64,000 nt of DNA, from positions 1,817,470-1,881,469 of the forward strand of contig MU001495.1 in assembly GCA_010093485.1 (NCBI GenBank). Reading direction: 5' to 3'. The stretch is from Karstenula rhodostoma CBS 690.94 (taxonomy: Eukaryota > Ascomycota > Dothideomycetes > Pleosporales > Didymosphaeriaceae). The first letter of the stretch is position 1. Each line of letters starts with the position of its first letter. The position numbers and the translations under genes were made by a program. Under the pieces are notes generated by a model. The model saw only the letters and a program-made list of their open reading frames with translations, had not been told where the DNA came from and did no database searches. Positions 47,299-60,300 of the stretch are shown here, in pieces.

Positions 47299-48826
47299 GA
47301 CCACGCCATGTATCTTATCCGACATACAGCGGGCGTTTCGGAACATTGCGGCCTGATGTTTTGATTTCTAGAAGGTTGCGTTGGAAGTTTGGCACGCGAG
47401 GATAGGCCGGCTTTGATCGGGGATCAACGATATTTGATGCCTGTATTGGCGATATCTACTGCACAACGGTCGTTGGGCAACGTGCGCCTCAGATGGATGG
47501 ATACCCAAACAAGGCACATACATGCAGGATATAATTCCTGGGCGGAACTCGTGGAGCGGTGGGGATACCACGTCGACTTGTGTTCAAGGCTGATGGTCCT
47601 GGTCGCAACGTCCAGCCTCATACAGTGTCGTAGGGGGCCCCGCGCAGCATCACCCAGTCGAATGGAGAAGAACACGCACCTGGACGGGAAGCGCATCCAC
47701 CTACGGCACGGATGCGGCCAACGTGACATGCACCTCACCTCATCAGCAGCAGCTTTGCGTGCCGCGAGTTCCATTATTGTTCTTGCACATGTTTGCAGTG
47801 CGATGCAACGTACGGACACTAGCCTCAGGCGCGTTGAGCTGCAGAAGGGAAAGCCGCAGTGGGGACCATTGGGCGGTGTTGGGTGTGGGCGAATCTAAGC
47901 GCAATCTCGATCTGCAGGCCGAGATGAAGAGGGATAGCAGCGGTTCTCTGGGCCAGTGGAGTGGGAGTGGGATGCGGTATTTTGGCGCAGGCTTCTTTTG
48001 ACATGTCGGTCTGCATGCGCGACGGTCTTGGGGTGACAACGCATCAGTGCAGACAGGGGCGAGGCGCTGAGAGCAAGACAGCTGGTCCACTGGACGGCCG
48101 TCACGTCGGCGGTCCTGGGTCGCGGGCGGGCGGTCAGCTCCTGTGCGCGGGCGGACTTGAGACTTGAGACGACACTTTCAACCGCGAGCTGGGCGCGATG
48201 CAAGGCTCGGTGGGCTGGGGGGTGGGATCAGAGGGCAGGGCGGTAGGGAGGGTCGCGGAGGCGGCCACCCGGCCACGAGCCACGACCACTGCGGGAGGCC
48301 CGTCGCCGCCCTCTGGCTTTCTGGGAAGCTTGGAGTGAAACATGGGGCCGCATTGCGACAGGCACCCGGCAGCTGAAGGGTGGTGGGAGGCGGCGAGCAC
48401 CCTGTGCGTAGGCGCGTGATTGGGCGTGCAGCGGGGCCTTTTGCTCGTCGCACGGCCTGCACGAGAGCATCGCGCACAGGTTGTTCAACGAACACGCTGC
48501 TCCTCCTGCACCTGCACTGTGCAGAGCCCGCCATCGGCTGCAAATCGCATCCTCCTGTCCAGTGTCGCGCGCAGACGAGTGTGCGTGTGTTGTTTCGCGC
48601 CTTGCTCGAGTCCCAGGCCCCGCCGTCCGTCGTCTGGCCCGAGCACCGAGCACTGCAACGACGCCTGCCAACGCATACACGCCTGGTCGCGAGAAGGAGC
48701 TACCGACGCAGCCCACGACCCCCCCAGCGCCGTCCGCCCGCCCAACTGGCAGCAGCATGCTTCTGCTGCAATAGCGACAGAGCTGCGTGTCCATCCCCGG
48801 TGCGCGCCGTGCAAGAACATGGCGAT
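47299..48826. other. Intergenic, GC-rich, probable promoter/leader
   Basis: No gene is recognised. The GC-rich part from 48050 contains long frames on both strands, expected for its composition, without motifs. It probably includes the promoter and 5' leader of the following large gene. Confidence 0.5.
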
Positions 48827-51800
48827 ATGATTAGAAGAAGCCAACACTCGGCCTCGCCGTCGGCGCCGGCCTCTCACACCCCTCCGCGTATGTGCCCTTT
48901 CCATCCTGTCATTTGTTGTCGCGACGCCTGCTGTGTACTCTCCCAACCTCGCCCGCCAATCGCCCTCGACCTCGCCATCGCCCTCGCCCCCATCTATGCG
49001 CTCTGTACGATGCGCTGGCAGCCGTACTGACTCTCCGCCAGCCGCCTCGCCGACCCTCACCCACGTCTCCTCCAGAAGCCACACGCCCTCGCACAAACCT
49101 GCGCATACAATTGCAGTCGATGCCCCAACCCCTCCCATAGAGGCTCCGCCCCGGTCCTCCTCCCCGCCCCGGTCGCCATCGCCCCTCTCCACGAAGCTGC
49201 CGTCACACATAATGGGGAGTCGACCTGGCGGACCACACGACACCACCAGCCATGACAGACACTCGCCCAGCATCGCCCAGCGACCCCAGCTGCCCCCTTC
49301 CATGTCTGCCCCAGCCGGCCGTCTGCCGCGCCTCCTCCCCGCCGACCTCTCGTCCTACACCGACGCATACTTGCCCACTGCCGCAATCCCCACATCGGCC
49401 ACGTCGCTCGCAGAGCTCGCTCACCTGATCCGCCTGCAAGGCTACCAGGAGCAGCGAAAGGCCCAGTCACGGATCCGTCTGCACCGCTGGCTGGTGTCGA
49501 GCGCCCTCTCCGCACGTCTGGTACATTGCGGAGAGCTGGCCTACCGGACTTTGGTTGACACCTTCAGGTCTGACGACAAGAAAGGGTTTGCTACACTATA
49601 TAATGCCGTCAACGATGTCCGAAGCTCGTGTGATGCGGTGCGACAACATGCACTGTTGGAAGCCGATTTGGAGTTTGGCAAGTCAAAAAGTATCAAGAGC
49701 GACAAGGCTCCCTCTTTTCCAACCTTTCTCAATCAGGTCCCGTCCAAGATCTTGAACGACCTCCTGGATTTCGTTTCTGAAATCCGCACCAATCCCGATT
49801 TCCTAGCTACTCGCATTCTCAGTCTTTCCCAGCAAGAGCTTGCTTCTTTGACGTCGTTTCGCCAGGCTTTGGATCCCATTGATTCCGTCATGGCCATGCA
49901 AGCCCGTGGCAAGACCATCGGCTCCCAGAAACCTACTGTCCAAGGGCCCAGCCCAGTGGAGCGCTTGCTTTCTTTCCAGCGACACGATCCTTTCGCTGCT
50001 CTCATCTACACCATATTCGCTAACTCATCTGGGCCCGATTCAGCCGAGGATCTTCGCCGGACGGATGCGTGGGCCACCACATGTGCCAGGCTTATCATGG
50101 AGTCCAAGCAGGGAACTGAGAAGTTCATCAAAGCTGTCCTTGACGTCTACGCCGGCATGCGTGAATGGCCCGGGAAAGCTAACCTGGAACTCTACCTCAT
50201 GCAGGTGCTGCAGGACGGCCAGTTCCTTTTGGAGAAAGCCGAGGAGCAGTCTGCACGGTCCGGAAGTCAGCCAATCGCTCCAACTACCAAGGACACGATC
50301 GCCGCTGACGAATTCTTTGACCGAGCTGTGAAACGCCTGTTTGAGGTTGTTGACGATGATCCGAGTGCTGGAGGCATTCCTGAGGGTGTCCTTGAAATTG
50401 GTAACGCCATCCTCCGGAAGCTGGACGAAACGAAGAACCTGCGCAAGGGAGCGCAAAACTTCTTTGTCTCGCGTTGGCTCTTTTCCACGTTCTTGCTTAA
50501 CGCAATCATCCACCCCGAGGCATGTGTTTTCTGCGTCTTTAACTGATGTGACGTACTGACTATTACTAGACGCACAGTATCATGATTGGACACCACATCA
50601 CCGAACACGCCCGTCAGAAGATTCTCAAGGAGATTGCCATCCGAGCCCAAAAGCATGTTTTGGACATGACCTACAATTGGTACGCGAGCACATTTGGAAC
50701 CATCTACCTGTCCATGACTAACATTGCCGTCAGGCGTCAGCAAGTACCCATCTTGCCCGAGATCCGTGGACACATCGAAAGCATTTTGGCTAGGTTCAAA
50801 CACACCAGGTCACCTTCGAAGCCAGTACTTCTCCCCGCGAAGGCTATCACATCACCCAGAGAGACCGTTGAAGTACAACCTTTCGTAGTTATTTCTCCGG
50901 CCGACATTGTTACTCTGGTGAACACTTTGTTCCCAGAGCGTCGCCCTACTTCTAGCCATAACGACAAAAGCCAACACCGTAACGGGCTCGCCTCCTCCGC
51001 CTCTTCCATTTCCGCGATTTCCATGCCCTTCCGCAGCACATCTACCCCCGGCGGCGATGCAAGCTCCATCCTGAGTGCAAGTGCCTCTTCCATGACCAGC
51101 GATCACACCTCGAGGGAGCCTTTATTGGATCTCTCGAACCAACCTGGCATGCCGCAAGAGGAGCAGCCCGAGGCCAAGATCGCACCTACCGAGCTCTATG
51201 GCCAACGATTGAGGATGGCATGCTCTGAAATGACACGCATCCTCGGCCCAGATGCTACCTCTGGTTCTTGCCACCCGTGTGCTGAGAAATGGGCTGTGTT
51301 GTACATCTCTCCGGATGGCAAGCAGCTCAAGTCGCGCATGCGCAAAGATTTCGACGATGAAGATGAGCACGACGAGGACTCACCTGAAAGTGATAGCAGC
51401 GACGACGAGGGCCCACCAGACAGGATCGATCTGGAGAATGACTACCACCAACTGAAAGAGGCCATCACCAAGCTTGTTGAGGAGTACGAGATCCCGAAAG
51501 AGCTCACACCTGACAGCGAGTCGAAGACGTTTAGTAACCGTACTTCGACGCATCGAAGGGGCGCTAGGGGACGGGGTCCGGTTCGACACCACAGTGAGAC
51601 GCTTGGGTCAAGAAATCCCTACAACCAAATCCAAGTGCAGAGCCAGAGCCAACTGACGAATCTCATCGCGAGCCAAAGAAACCTGCCTGCTCGCCATGGA
51701 TCTCCGCAGAATCGCCGAAGCATCAGCAACCCGCAGGTTCCCGAGAAGCCGGAGAACGCAGTATTGGTCACAATGTTGGAGACAGCCATGCATCAGTGCC

Positions 51801-54277
51801 AGGCACGCGGAGCCTTCCTTGATTCCCAACTTTACTACAAGACTCTTCTGGCCCTCCGAAGATTGAACTCTCCCACTCTGACGAAGAACGGTTACGCAGC
51901 CCTGCTGAACTACTTCTCTCGCGGACCGCGTGACTCTCTCGGCAAATCCGCGAATGCCATCGAAGAATTCGAGGCCTGGTTCGTCTGGCTCAAACAGTCC
52001 CAAGAACGGCATGACGCTGCGATCGAGGATATGATACTTGGCTTGAAGAACCTACGCGACAAGATGTGGTACATTACTGATGTTCGAAATTCGGGAACCT
52101 ACGAAGATGCTCGAAATGTCGCGCTGGCGCTCAAGATTATGGGACAGCCAACGAAGACTCTCGACGGCAAGCCTATCCAGTCACATCGGCCTCGAAATTT
52201 CTCCAAGTCATCCACCAACAACTTCATACTGAAGGCAGAAGCGCAAGTGGTTGACATGATGTCTGCTCCCACCGAGTTCGGTGGCCCCAACAAGCTGTCT
52301 GACGAGCAGTCAGAGATCACCCAGAAGTGGATCGCCCAGTATGGTGTCGAGATCTTTTGCAAGGGCGAGGAGCGGATTCACCGCTTTTGCTTGGAGATTG
52401 ACAAGTGTGTAAACAAACTCGTCGGTGACAGCATGATGGACGGCCCGGTCCTATGGGCCAGCGAACTTTACAGACGCGACAAGGAAGTCCTGGATAGCGG
52501 TCGCCAAAAGGGCGATTTGTTTCTCACGGGCGTTGGCACGCTTTCCATCGCAGGAGACGAGGAATATGAGACTCACGGTCGGCCCGCTCGCAACCTTGAT
52601 TTCGCGCAACGCCCAAGTCAAGGCAGCCTTCGCTCCTTCTCCGGTCGCCCCTCCCAGCAGAGCTTCGACGTTAGCCCTTGGGGGAGATCACCGAACGACA
52701 ACCATGATTACTTTGGTGGCACTAGCCCTGTCCTAGCCATCGATACAACCACTACTTTTTGGTCTCCTTTCCAGACACATGCCCAGTCGCCCACAAGCGC
52801 TACCAGCATCAGGCCGCGGACCGCATCCTCGTCTAAAGGAACAGTGATGCTCAAGCAATCCATAGCCGTTAATGAAGACAAGCGGAGGTTCTTGCTCGAT
52901 CTGAAACAGACCTTGACCGGTTTGCTGTTGAGTGATCTGGGCAATGTGGTGTTCTCTAGCGGAAGCGAGACGGACGCTTGGTTCTCGAGTGATCTTCTAG
53001 AAGATTGCATCCAACACAAGTACACCGAAGAAGAGGACCGGAAGCGCCGGAAGCAACTGGCGCGCAAGAAGAGCATGAAGGGCCTTCGCAAACCAACCAA
53101 CAGCAACAACCCGCTAGAGGCTTTTGGGCGCAATGAGCGAGGTGCAGCCGCACCTCCGGTTGCCACCCTGCAGCACGCCGCCGGTTCTGATGCCCATCAC
53201 TCCGCCGGAGAACACTCATCGTCAAGTGACGCGACCACACGCTCCTCTGGAACGTCAGCTGCCAAGAAGGCAGTTCTGCTGGAGTTCCCATACAACGTGG
53301 CATTCCGACGTCTTCTCAAGAGGTTCGCGACGCATCCTAACCCATTCTCGAAACTCCATGCTCTGTACGAGCTGGAACTTCTCATTGTAGCTTCACTTTC
53401 TTCTCGGACAGGCCGTGCTTACAACAACCGTCGTGAGGCAACTCTCCCCCCTGTCCCGCAATCGCCCACGCTTGGCGCTATGCCCGAGCTTAGTTCTCGA
53501 GAACCCACGACGAACACAGAGCGCGCAACGAATGTGAAAGGCACAATCGCCAATTGTGAGGAGCGTCGCTCTCACTCCATGAACCAAGAACCTGCCAGCA
53601 CCGCGTCGCCTCTGCCTCGTAGTAACGGCGCTCGTTCTCCAGTCGGTCCACCGAGCACAGACATGATTGTCGACGTCATCCAAGAACTCTTCCGCGATGC
53701 AGACATTCGCCCAAAGACCCTATTCCGCGATCTGCAGTACATTGCTTCCTTTGTACCAGCACAGATGCTTGACAAGACCCCTCGAGGAAAAGCCTTCTGG
53801 GATGTTGCTCTGGCAGCGCTCGGCCTGAAGCAGGACGTCTGTCGCATCATGGTGGAAGTCGCAGATGACATTGTGAGGCGAGAGGACACGAAGCGAAGCA
53901 GCCTCATCCATCAGAACACTGACCCCGCGTCATCAGACGGGCCTACGAACCCGCTAGTGTCGCGGTACACCATGGATGATGTGGCTCGCATGCTTCTCAT
54001 CACAGCCAAAGAGGGCGACCCCACTGCAGAGCGCGAGCTCGCTACAATGTACCTGACCTCTCCCGAGCTACTTGAGCGTACCGTGCTCCCGCTCAAGAAG
54101 ACGGGCGATATCTTCAACAAGCAGCTCCTCAGCCAGCACAGAGACACTACCCGTAGCGATCCACTCATCATGTGCATTGCTACGCACTGGATGAAGGAAA
54201 GCCGCGACGGGGGCGATGAGCTCGCAGCGCAGTACCTGCGGCAGCGTACCGACCTCGAGAACATCCAGCAGCGGTGA
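48827..54277 (+). CDS. Large conserved fungal protein with RasGAP-like segment
   Basis: A 1748-aa protein. Exons: 48827-48887, 49042-50519, 50570-54277. The start MIRRSQHSASPS is joined by a GTATGT intron with a CTGAC branch site and CCAG acceptor; without it the frame starts only at a GTG (48933) or the ATG at 48996. The N-terminal ~100 residues are Ser/Pro-rich and probably disordered. Residues ~320-600 contain an all-helical part (NFFVSRWLFSTFLLNAIIHP and the helices after it) that resembles a Ras GTPase-activating domain; I am not certain. Long Ser-rich linkers and conserved helical blocks follow, ending in GDPTAERELATMYL and GGDELAAQYLRQR. The second intron has a GC donor (GCATGT). Confidence 0.7.
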
Positions 54278-55503
54278 GCGGTGATGCCCACCACTACCAT
54301 CGCCCAACTGCCCGCGCAACTTGCCTTTCCAGCTATACACCCGCAACTATGCTTTAATGTTTCCCCGCGTTCTGCACATACAAGCATCGCGTTGCTATCC
54401 CACGTCACGCACCGTCACGTCGTAACGGCCGGCCTGCCCACATGCATGCATGCATAGCGAGGCGTTTGTCCCTTCTCCCTTCCCGTTTCATCTTATTATA
54501 CTTACACGCTGATATTGTTTGTCGTTGGTCCCACGTTTCGAAGCATGATTCCCCACAGAGCCTTTTATTCTATATACTCGACGTTTTTTTTTTAGTTGCT
54601 TCGCTTCGCTTATATCACTTTTTCGTCGGTAGTCTGGCCTTGTAGATGCATATGGTGATGGCGGGTACGCGCCGGGGTGAGGGGAGCTTGTTTGCCGCCT
54701 TGGCCAATAGGCTGCGTGGGGTGCGCATGTGTATATGGGGTGCGCATGGCGAGAGACGTACGTTGCACACGAATCTCCTTGGATTTGGGATCGGGATTGC
54801 TTCGGCATGGGAAATGAACTAGTGGGGGTTTCCCCCTTGGGCGCAAGGTTGGTAATGAACGCCCTTAGATAGGTGCAATGCATAGAGAAAATGTTTTAAT
54901 TCATTTTGCGTTGTGTGCATGTTCCTCTTGGGTGCACATTCATTGAGAGCTACAGGTCAGGTATTAGAGTAGAGGTCAAGGCTGGGAAGGCGTGACGGTA
55001 TCGCTTAACGTGCATTCAACTTGAACTAATTAATTAATGGGATGGGATTTCGCATGTTCCTTTGGATGAGCCTGTTGGGCTGTTTTCCTATGGCGACTGG
55101 TCGAGTGAGACTGCTGGCTGGCTGTGTTTCTCGTCGTGCGGTTGACCTAACTAACACTAGGATGAATTGGGTCGACCCAAGACGCAGTTCCCCTCCACCT
55201 TGACACCTCAAAGCAGTGCTTTTGTATGCCACGGAAACGTATCACCAAGTGGCTTCTTGATTGGTTACTCGCGACTTCCATATCTCGTACCGCGCAGACC
55301 TCGGACGAGGGCTTTTCGAAGCTGAAGCCCCGCTTCGTGGCTCCAAGTCGACCTCCTCTCGTCTCCTGAGCCTCTGTCCCATTGCGAGATGAAGCTCATC
55401 CGAAAGATTAGTAAGCCCTTCGTCCTACTCTTTGTTCTCGCGTGGGACTCTGGCTTATTTTACTTAATGGGATTGTTGCTAGGCGCATATCTGGCCATGT
55501 AGT
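54278..55503. other. Intergenic, no gene seen
   Basis: Contains CATG microsatellite-like repeats (54441-54455), a T9 run (54587 area) and TTAATTAATTAA (around 55030). A 37-codon hydrophobic frame begins at 55389, just before the broken chloroperoxidase, and may be the remains of its signal peptide. Confidence 0.45.
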
Positions 55504-56063
55504 TCCACCCTCGATCTCGCGGAGCTGAGCAAGCACAACGCGATCGAACACGATGCCAGCTTGACAAGGCGGGACGTGGCGCTTGAGCCTGACCAGGGGA
55601 AGCCTGATATACAACTCGTGGAGCAGCTGCTAGCTGGCGCTACGGGTGGCGCGCCTGCACCACCTGAGGCCGGACTGTTGACGAAGCAGGATCTCAGTGC
55701 CATCTTGACTCGCAGGAGGGTGGAGAGCAAAAGGGAGAATGCATCCTACACTGCAAAGTACGTCAGCATACATACATACAGCTCACTCTCATTTGCCGTG
55801 CTGATTGCGTAGCTCGTCCACAATGCTAACCATCTTTGGCGGCCGCGTCAATGACCTCAGACCCCATGCTCTTAGAGGAGAGGTTCCCCGACGATTGGGA
55901 GCCGCGCATTCGCTCGCGCTTCGGCCTTAGCTTGGCGGCATTCAATGGGACGGTTTTGCCGGTCGAGAGGGGTGTCGATACGAAGGCCTACATCAGAAGG
56001 TTGGAGGGCGAGGGCGCCGAACCTACCGAGCCCGCAAAACGAGTTGCTGGCGTCAGAGATTGA
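55504..56063 (+). pseudogene. Chloroperoxidase-like (Peroxidase_2) remnant, frameshifted
   Basis: The frame from 55504 reads LDLAELSKHNAIEHDASLTR, the EHD region of heme-thiolate chloroperoxidases. It continues to a GTACGT donor near 55757 and an apparent GCGTAG acceptor near 55812. After the acceptor the match (MLTIFGG) stops in that frame and resumes in another (DPMLLEERFPDDWEPRIRSR, ending LAAFNGTVLPVERGV), so a frameshift lies near 55840. The N-terminal half with the PCP heme-cysteine motif is absent; upstream sequence shows only a short hydrophobic frame ending in TAG. It is best read as a decayed gene. In the family such enzymes halogenate or peroxygenate substrates. Confidence 0.65.
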
Positions 56064-57339
56064 ATGGGTTCGTGTGGACCGGGTAATGGTCGTCAACTCG
56101 TCGCGTTTGAAAAGTTTTGACCTCCATGCGCACCGTCGCGGAGACGTTGTGGGGTGGCGTGCGGCAAGCGGCGTGTCGGTGCTTGTGCTGATTCTGCTGC
56201 TCGCTACTGGAGCAAGTTGAGCTACTGTATGTACAGTACACAGTACGCTGTCTGTCTGCTGGTCAATGACTCGAAACACGAATCCTGCGTCGAAGGCAAA
56301 TTGACGGCGCTCTGGTGCAGGGTGCTCTGGTATAGGAACAAGGATGTCCTTCCCGCCAAACTCTCTTAGCCCGACCACTCGAGCAACCGCGCGAAGTACC
56401 CCGCTAACCACTGCTACTTCGATATCAGACCTCACAAGTCTGCCCCTCTTCCATCCCCCCTTTGCCTCCAGGACATGGAAAGTCGCCATCATAAGCGACA
56501 ATCTGACCGGTGTGGGCGGCTGTTACAAGCTCGCTTGAGGCTCTGCTACCCGCAAGGGACGAGGTACGAACCCGCCGCTATTGGCTCAATCTCTCTCCTC
56601 ATCTGCGCAGACTCCATTATTGGATGCGTGAAGCGGCTGGCGCGATACTTGGCGCGCAAATTCGCCCCCTGCATTGCGGCGTTATCTAGACGAACGGCTA
56701 CGGCGGTTATTATTTCGCCCGTCGAATGGCATGGCGACAATTCACGGAAACTTGACCCTGTACGTAAGACGCGGAGGCAGGATGGCCGAAGGAGCACGAA
56801 CCCACATGTTCTCTCAAGCGCTCTAGACCTGCCAATTATGATTGCCGCCGCGCGCAAACCGACGACGGCATGGCAAGCGCTCCGGGCCGTCGGGTTGATC
56901 CTTCAACAGAGGTATGTCCCGCAATCCATGGGATGGCGAGGCATCCTTCGGCGTGGGACTTCCGAACCGAGTTCGAGCACTGGATATTGCCCTCAGTTTC
57001 TGCGTTTCAACGTGTGGTGGATGTTGCCTTTGTATTTGCAATGGAGGGAAGAACTTCGGAGGCCCCACAGAGAGGGGGCATGGTGCAGCGTAGACCGTGC
57101 CTAGACACGTATGGGATTTACTACCTAATCCATTCGTATGTAATATCTAGCGCCGAATCCTTTTGACTGAGCAGGATGCAGCTAGACGGACGGAGTATAC
57201 GGAGAATGCAAACGGGACAGGGGCACACAAGGGAAGGAAGGGAGGGAGATCCCACTACTACGGCACTTGATAAGTGGGCCCATTGTACGCACGCGACTGA
57301 AGACTTCAGCCTCCTCCCATCTTTCAAACCTGCTCCAGG
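56064..57339. other. Intergenic upstream of the NRPS-like gene
   Basis: No recognisable gene. A 209-codon ATG-started frame at 56475-57104 exists, but its Arg-rich composition and lack of motifs make coding doubtful. It should contain the promoter of the NRPS-like gene. Confidence 0.5.
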
Positions 57340-60300
57340 ATGGCTACAAATGGTGTGTCTTCGCTGAGCGAAGCATTTGGCGGTAAATGGCCGGACTCTC
57401 CCCTACCCATCTGGACTCGACTGGCAAACGCCGCACAGGAGTACCCTGAAAAACTTGCTGTAGCTTGTCTGCACCAATCTCCCAAGCTCTATGGCGTTCA
57501 AAGCCCGGAGTATGCGGTTCAAGGTGTTGACAAGCACTTGCAATGGTCGTATTCTCAACTGAGTTCCACTGCCGAACGCTTGGCTGCTGGACTACAAGCC
57601 CAGGGCCTTTCTTCCGGGTCTTCCATCATCACCATCTTGAGGAATGGGGTCGAGTTTCCTATGGCCTTCTGGGCTGCTCACAAGCTTGCATGTCCATTCG
57701 TGCCTCTTAGCTCACGGACCCTCACAAACGCCGTTCAGACCCGACACATGCTGACGGTTGCTGATGTAGCGGCCGTGATTGTGGAGGACCTGGAGGCCGC
57801 GGCTGCATTCGACCACGTGTGGCATGCAGGCGCACGAAAGGTTATCAAGATCGTAGCCGGGGAGGCTAGCTTCGATGGATGGACCAGCATTTCGGAACTC
57901 CTGGAGATCGGAAGAAGAGCACAGGCAGTTCAAAACGGCGAGAACGGGACGCTGCATGCACGCGAGCCCGAGCACAGCGGAGAATCTACAAGTACTGTGA
58001 CAATACTGTTCACCAGCGGCACTACTTCATTACCAAAGGGCTGTCCCCACACCAACCTCACCCTGAACGCCTTCTCAAAGCTTCTGAGCATCGGAGGTGC
58101 CTCTCCACAGGACGTTTTCTGCTCCGTCCTACCAAACAGTCACGCCATGGGCTACTTCTTTGTTCTCCACTTCTTCATAAACGCCGGCACTGTCGTCTAC
58201 CCCTCTGCGACCTACGAGGCAGCCGCGATGGCGCAAGCCTTGGCAGCCCATCGCTGCACCCACGCCACTCTTGTACCCACTGCTCTTCACAGCCTGCTCG
58301 AGTGGATCGAGCCTTCAGGCCTTCTCTTCCCTGACCTCAAGGACCTCTGTCTAGCGGGGTCGTCCATCACGCCGCAGAACATTCGCTCTGTGATCCGCGA
58401 CCTCGGTGCTCGGGGGGTTTCTACTGGCTATGGTACTACAGAGGGCACGCCGGTCTGGAACGCGCCGGTCTTGGATCCAGAGCAGCTCATCAGAGGGGAT
58501 GATGTCATTTGCGGTTCTGCTGTGCCTGGGCAACATGTGCGCATTTGTGCGCCGAACTCGACGCAGGTACTCCCCCGAGGTCAGCCTGGCGAAGTTCATG
58601 AGAGTGGACCTGGGATGATTGCGGGTTATCTTGGAGATAATGTCGGCAAGGATTCTTTCTACGTGGATGGTGACAAGACTTGGTATAAGACGGGGGATAG
58701 TGGTGTAATGTGGGACGATGGGCGTGTGTCCGTTGTAGGAAGGTAAGTCGCTTTTGTCTTTTGGACGCGTCTGCGATTTTATGCGTCAAGTACTTACGAG
58801 TACCAGGTTCAAAGATATGATCATCCGAGGTGGTGAGAATATCGCCCCTGCAGCGATCGAGGTCGTCCTCAACCAGTTCCCTGGCGTCGAGGTATGTTCC
58901 TCCCACAACCATAGCACAAGCAAGTTCTGACCACCCATAGGCTCAAGTTGTTGGCGCATCAGACACATTCGCGGGTGAAGTGCCCCTAGCTTTGGTGCGC
59001 ACCCTTCCACCAGGCGACAACCCGGAAGGTCAACTCCAGGAAGCCGTTCGCAACCACATGGGCATATTGCACGTGCCGGACGAAGTGATTACCCTTGGCG
59101 CCCTTGGGCTGGACGACTACCCACGCACCATTTCTGGAAAGGTACAAAAGGCTGCACTGCGAGTTATTGTTGCGGCTTACCGGAAAAATCGCGAATCAAA
59201 GCATGATTCTGCCACGGGCTCAATTAACGGGGATGCCCCCAACGGCCACACCAATGGAGACACTAATGGCACTGTGCGTCGCGATTCCGGAATCATTGAA
59301 GATATAGATGTCGAGCAAACAGTACTCCGCGTGTGGTGGAGAGCTACTGGAATTGAAACATCGAAACTGGACAGGCAGACTCCTACCTTCAACTACGCAG
59401 ATTCGATCACGCTCATGCGTGTGAGAGCTATGTATCGCAAAGAGCTCGGTGTCACGCTCACTGCGGTGGAGATGTCGCAGAACGCCGATATCCAAAGCCA
59501 TATCGACGCGCTCGAACGCAAAGTCTCGCAGTCTCAAAAGCAGGTAGTCGCTCAACTTCCTCGCTTTGAGAACGCGCGGACATTGGACGAACTCCAGGTT
59601 GTCCTCGGGCCAGACAACGACGCCAAGACGTTCAAGGAAACCGCAAGCAGGGCTCTGGAGAGCCAAGGCTTCGACTTTGACCAGGATGTTGAATCTGTCA
59701 TTCAGATGAGCGATTTCATGGATGTGCTGGAACGTGAGAAATTCATCAACACGTGGAATTTTGCCATTACCATCGTTGCGGACGGTTCTACGGTGCAGGT
59801 GGGTAACTGGGCGCCTTGGTAGTCAGGCAAACATTTCTAATACATGGGGTAGGAGCTCAAAACGGCTTTGACGGCTGCTCTGACGAACAACTCGCTTTGG
59901 ACGTCGTTTTATGTGCATGGAGATAGCGGAGCGCCCATCTATGTTACGATGAAGCCCCAGAAGAAGCTATATAACCGCGTCTTGATTGAAAACGGGTCCG
60001 TGGCAAGTGTTGCGGAACTGGAGAAGGTTGCTGTGAATTACCCTCATAAAGAGCATTCAGTGTTCCCTGGGCCTTTGTTCCATGCACTCTTGTACGACAT
60101 CGAAGACACCAAGTCTGCTGGTTTCGTTATGTATGGTGGGTGAAGCGATGCTTCAAAGTAGTCGAGTTCGTGCTGACGACTTCTAGTCCATCACATCGTC
60201 CATGACGCTTCATCAATGCGTCTCTTCTTCGAGGACATAAATCGAGCTCTCCTCGAGCCAGCCCGGCCATTAACTCCGCATATCCCATACCAGCTGTAGG

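Noticed and set aside
48228..49303. Long frames on both strands in the GC-rich leader of the 1748-aa gene
   Set aside because: High GC makes stops rare; compositions are Arg/Ala/Pro biased and the plus-strand start is better explained by the 48888-49041 intron.
56475..57104. 209-codon ATG-started frame upstream of the NRPS-like gene
   Set aside because: Arg-rich, no motif, and an equally long frame on the opposite strand nearby (55872-56501) shows that such lengths arise by chance here.
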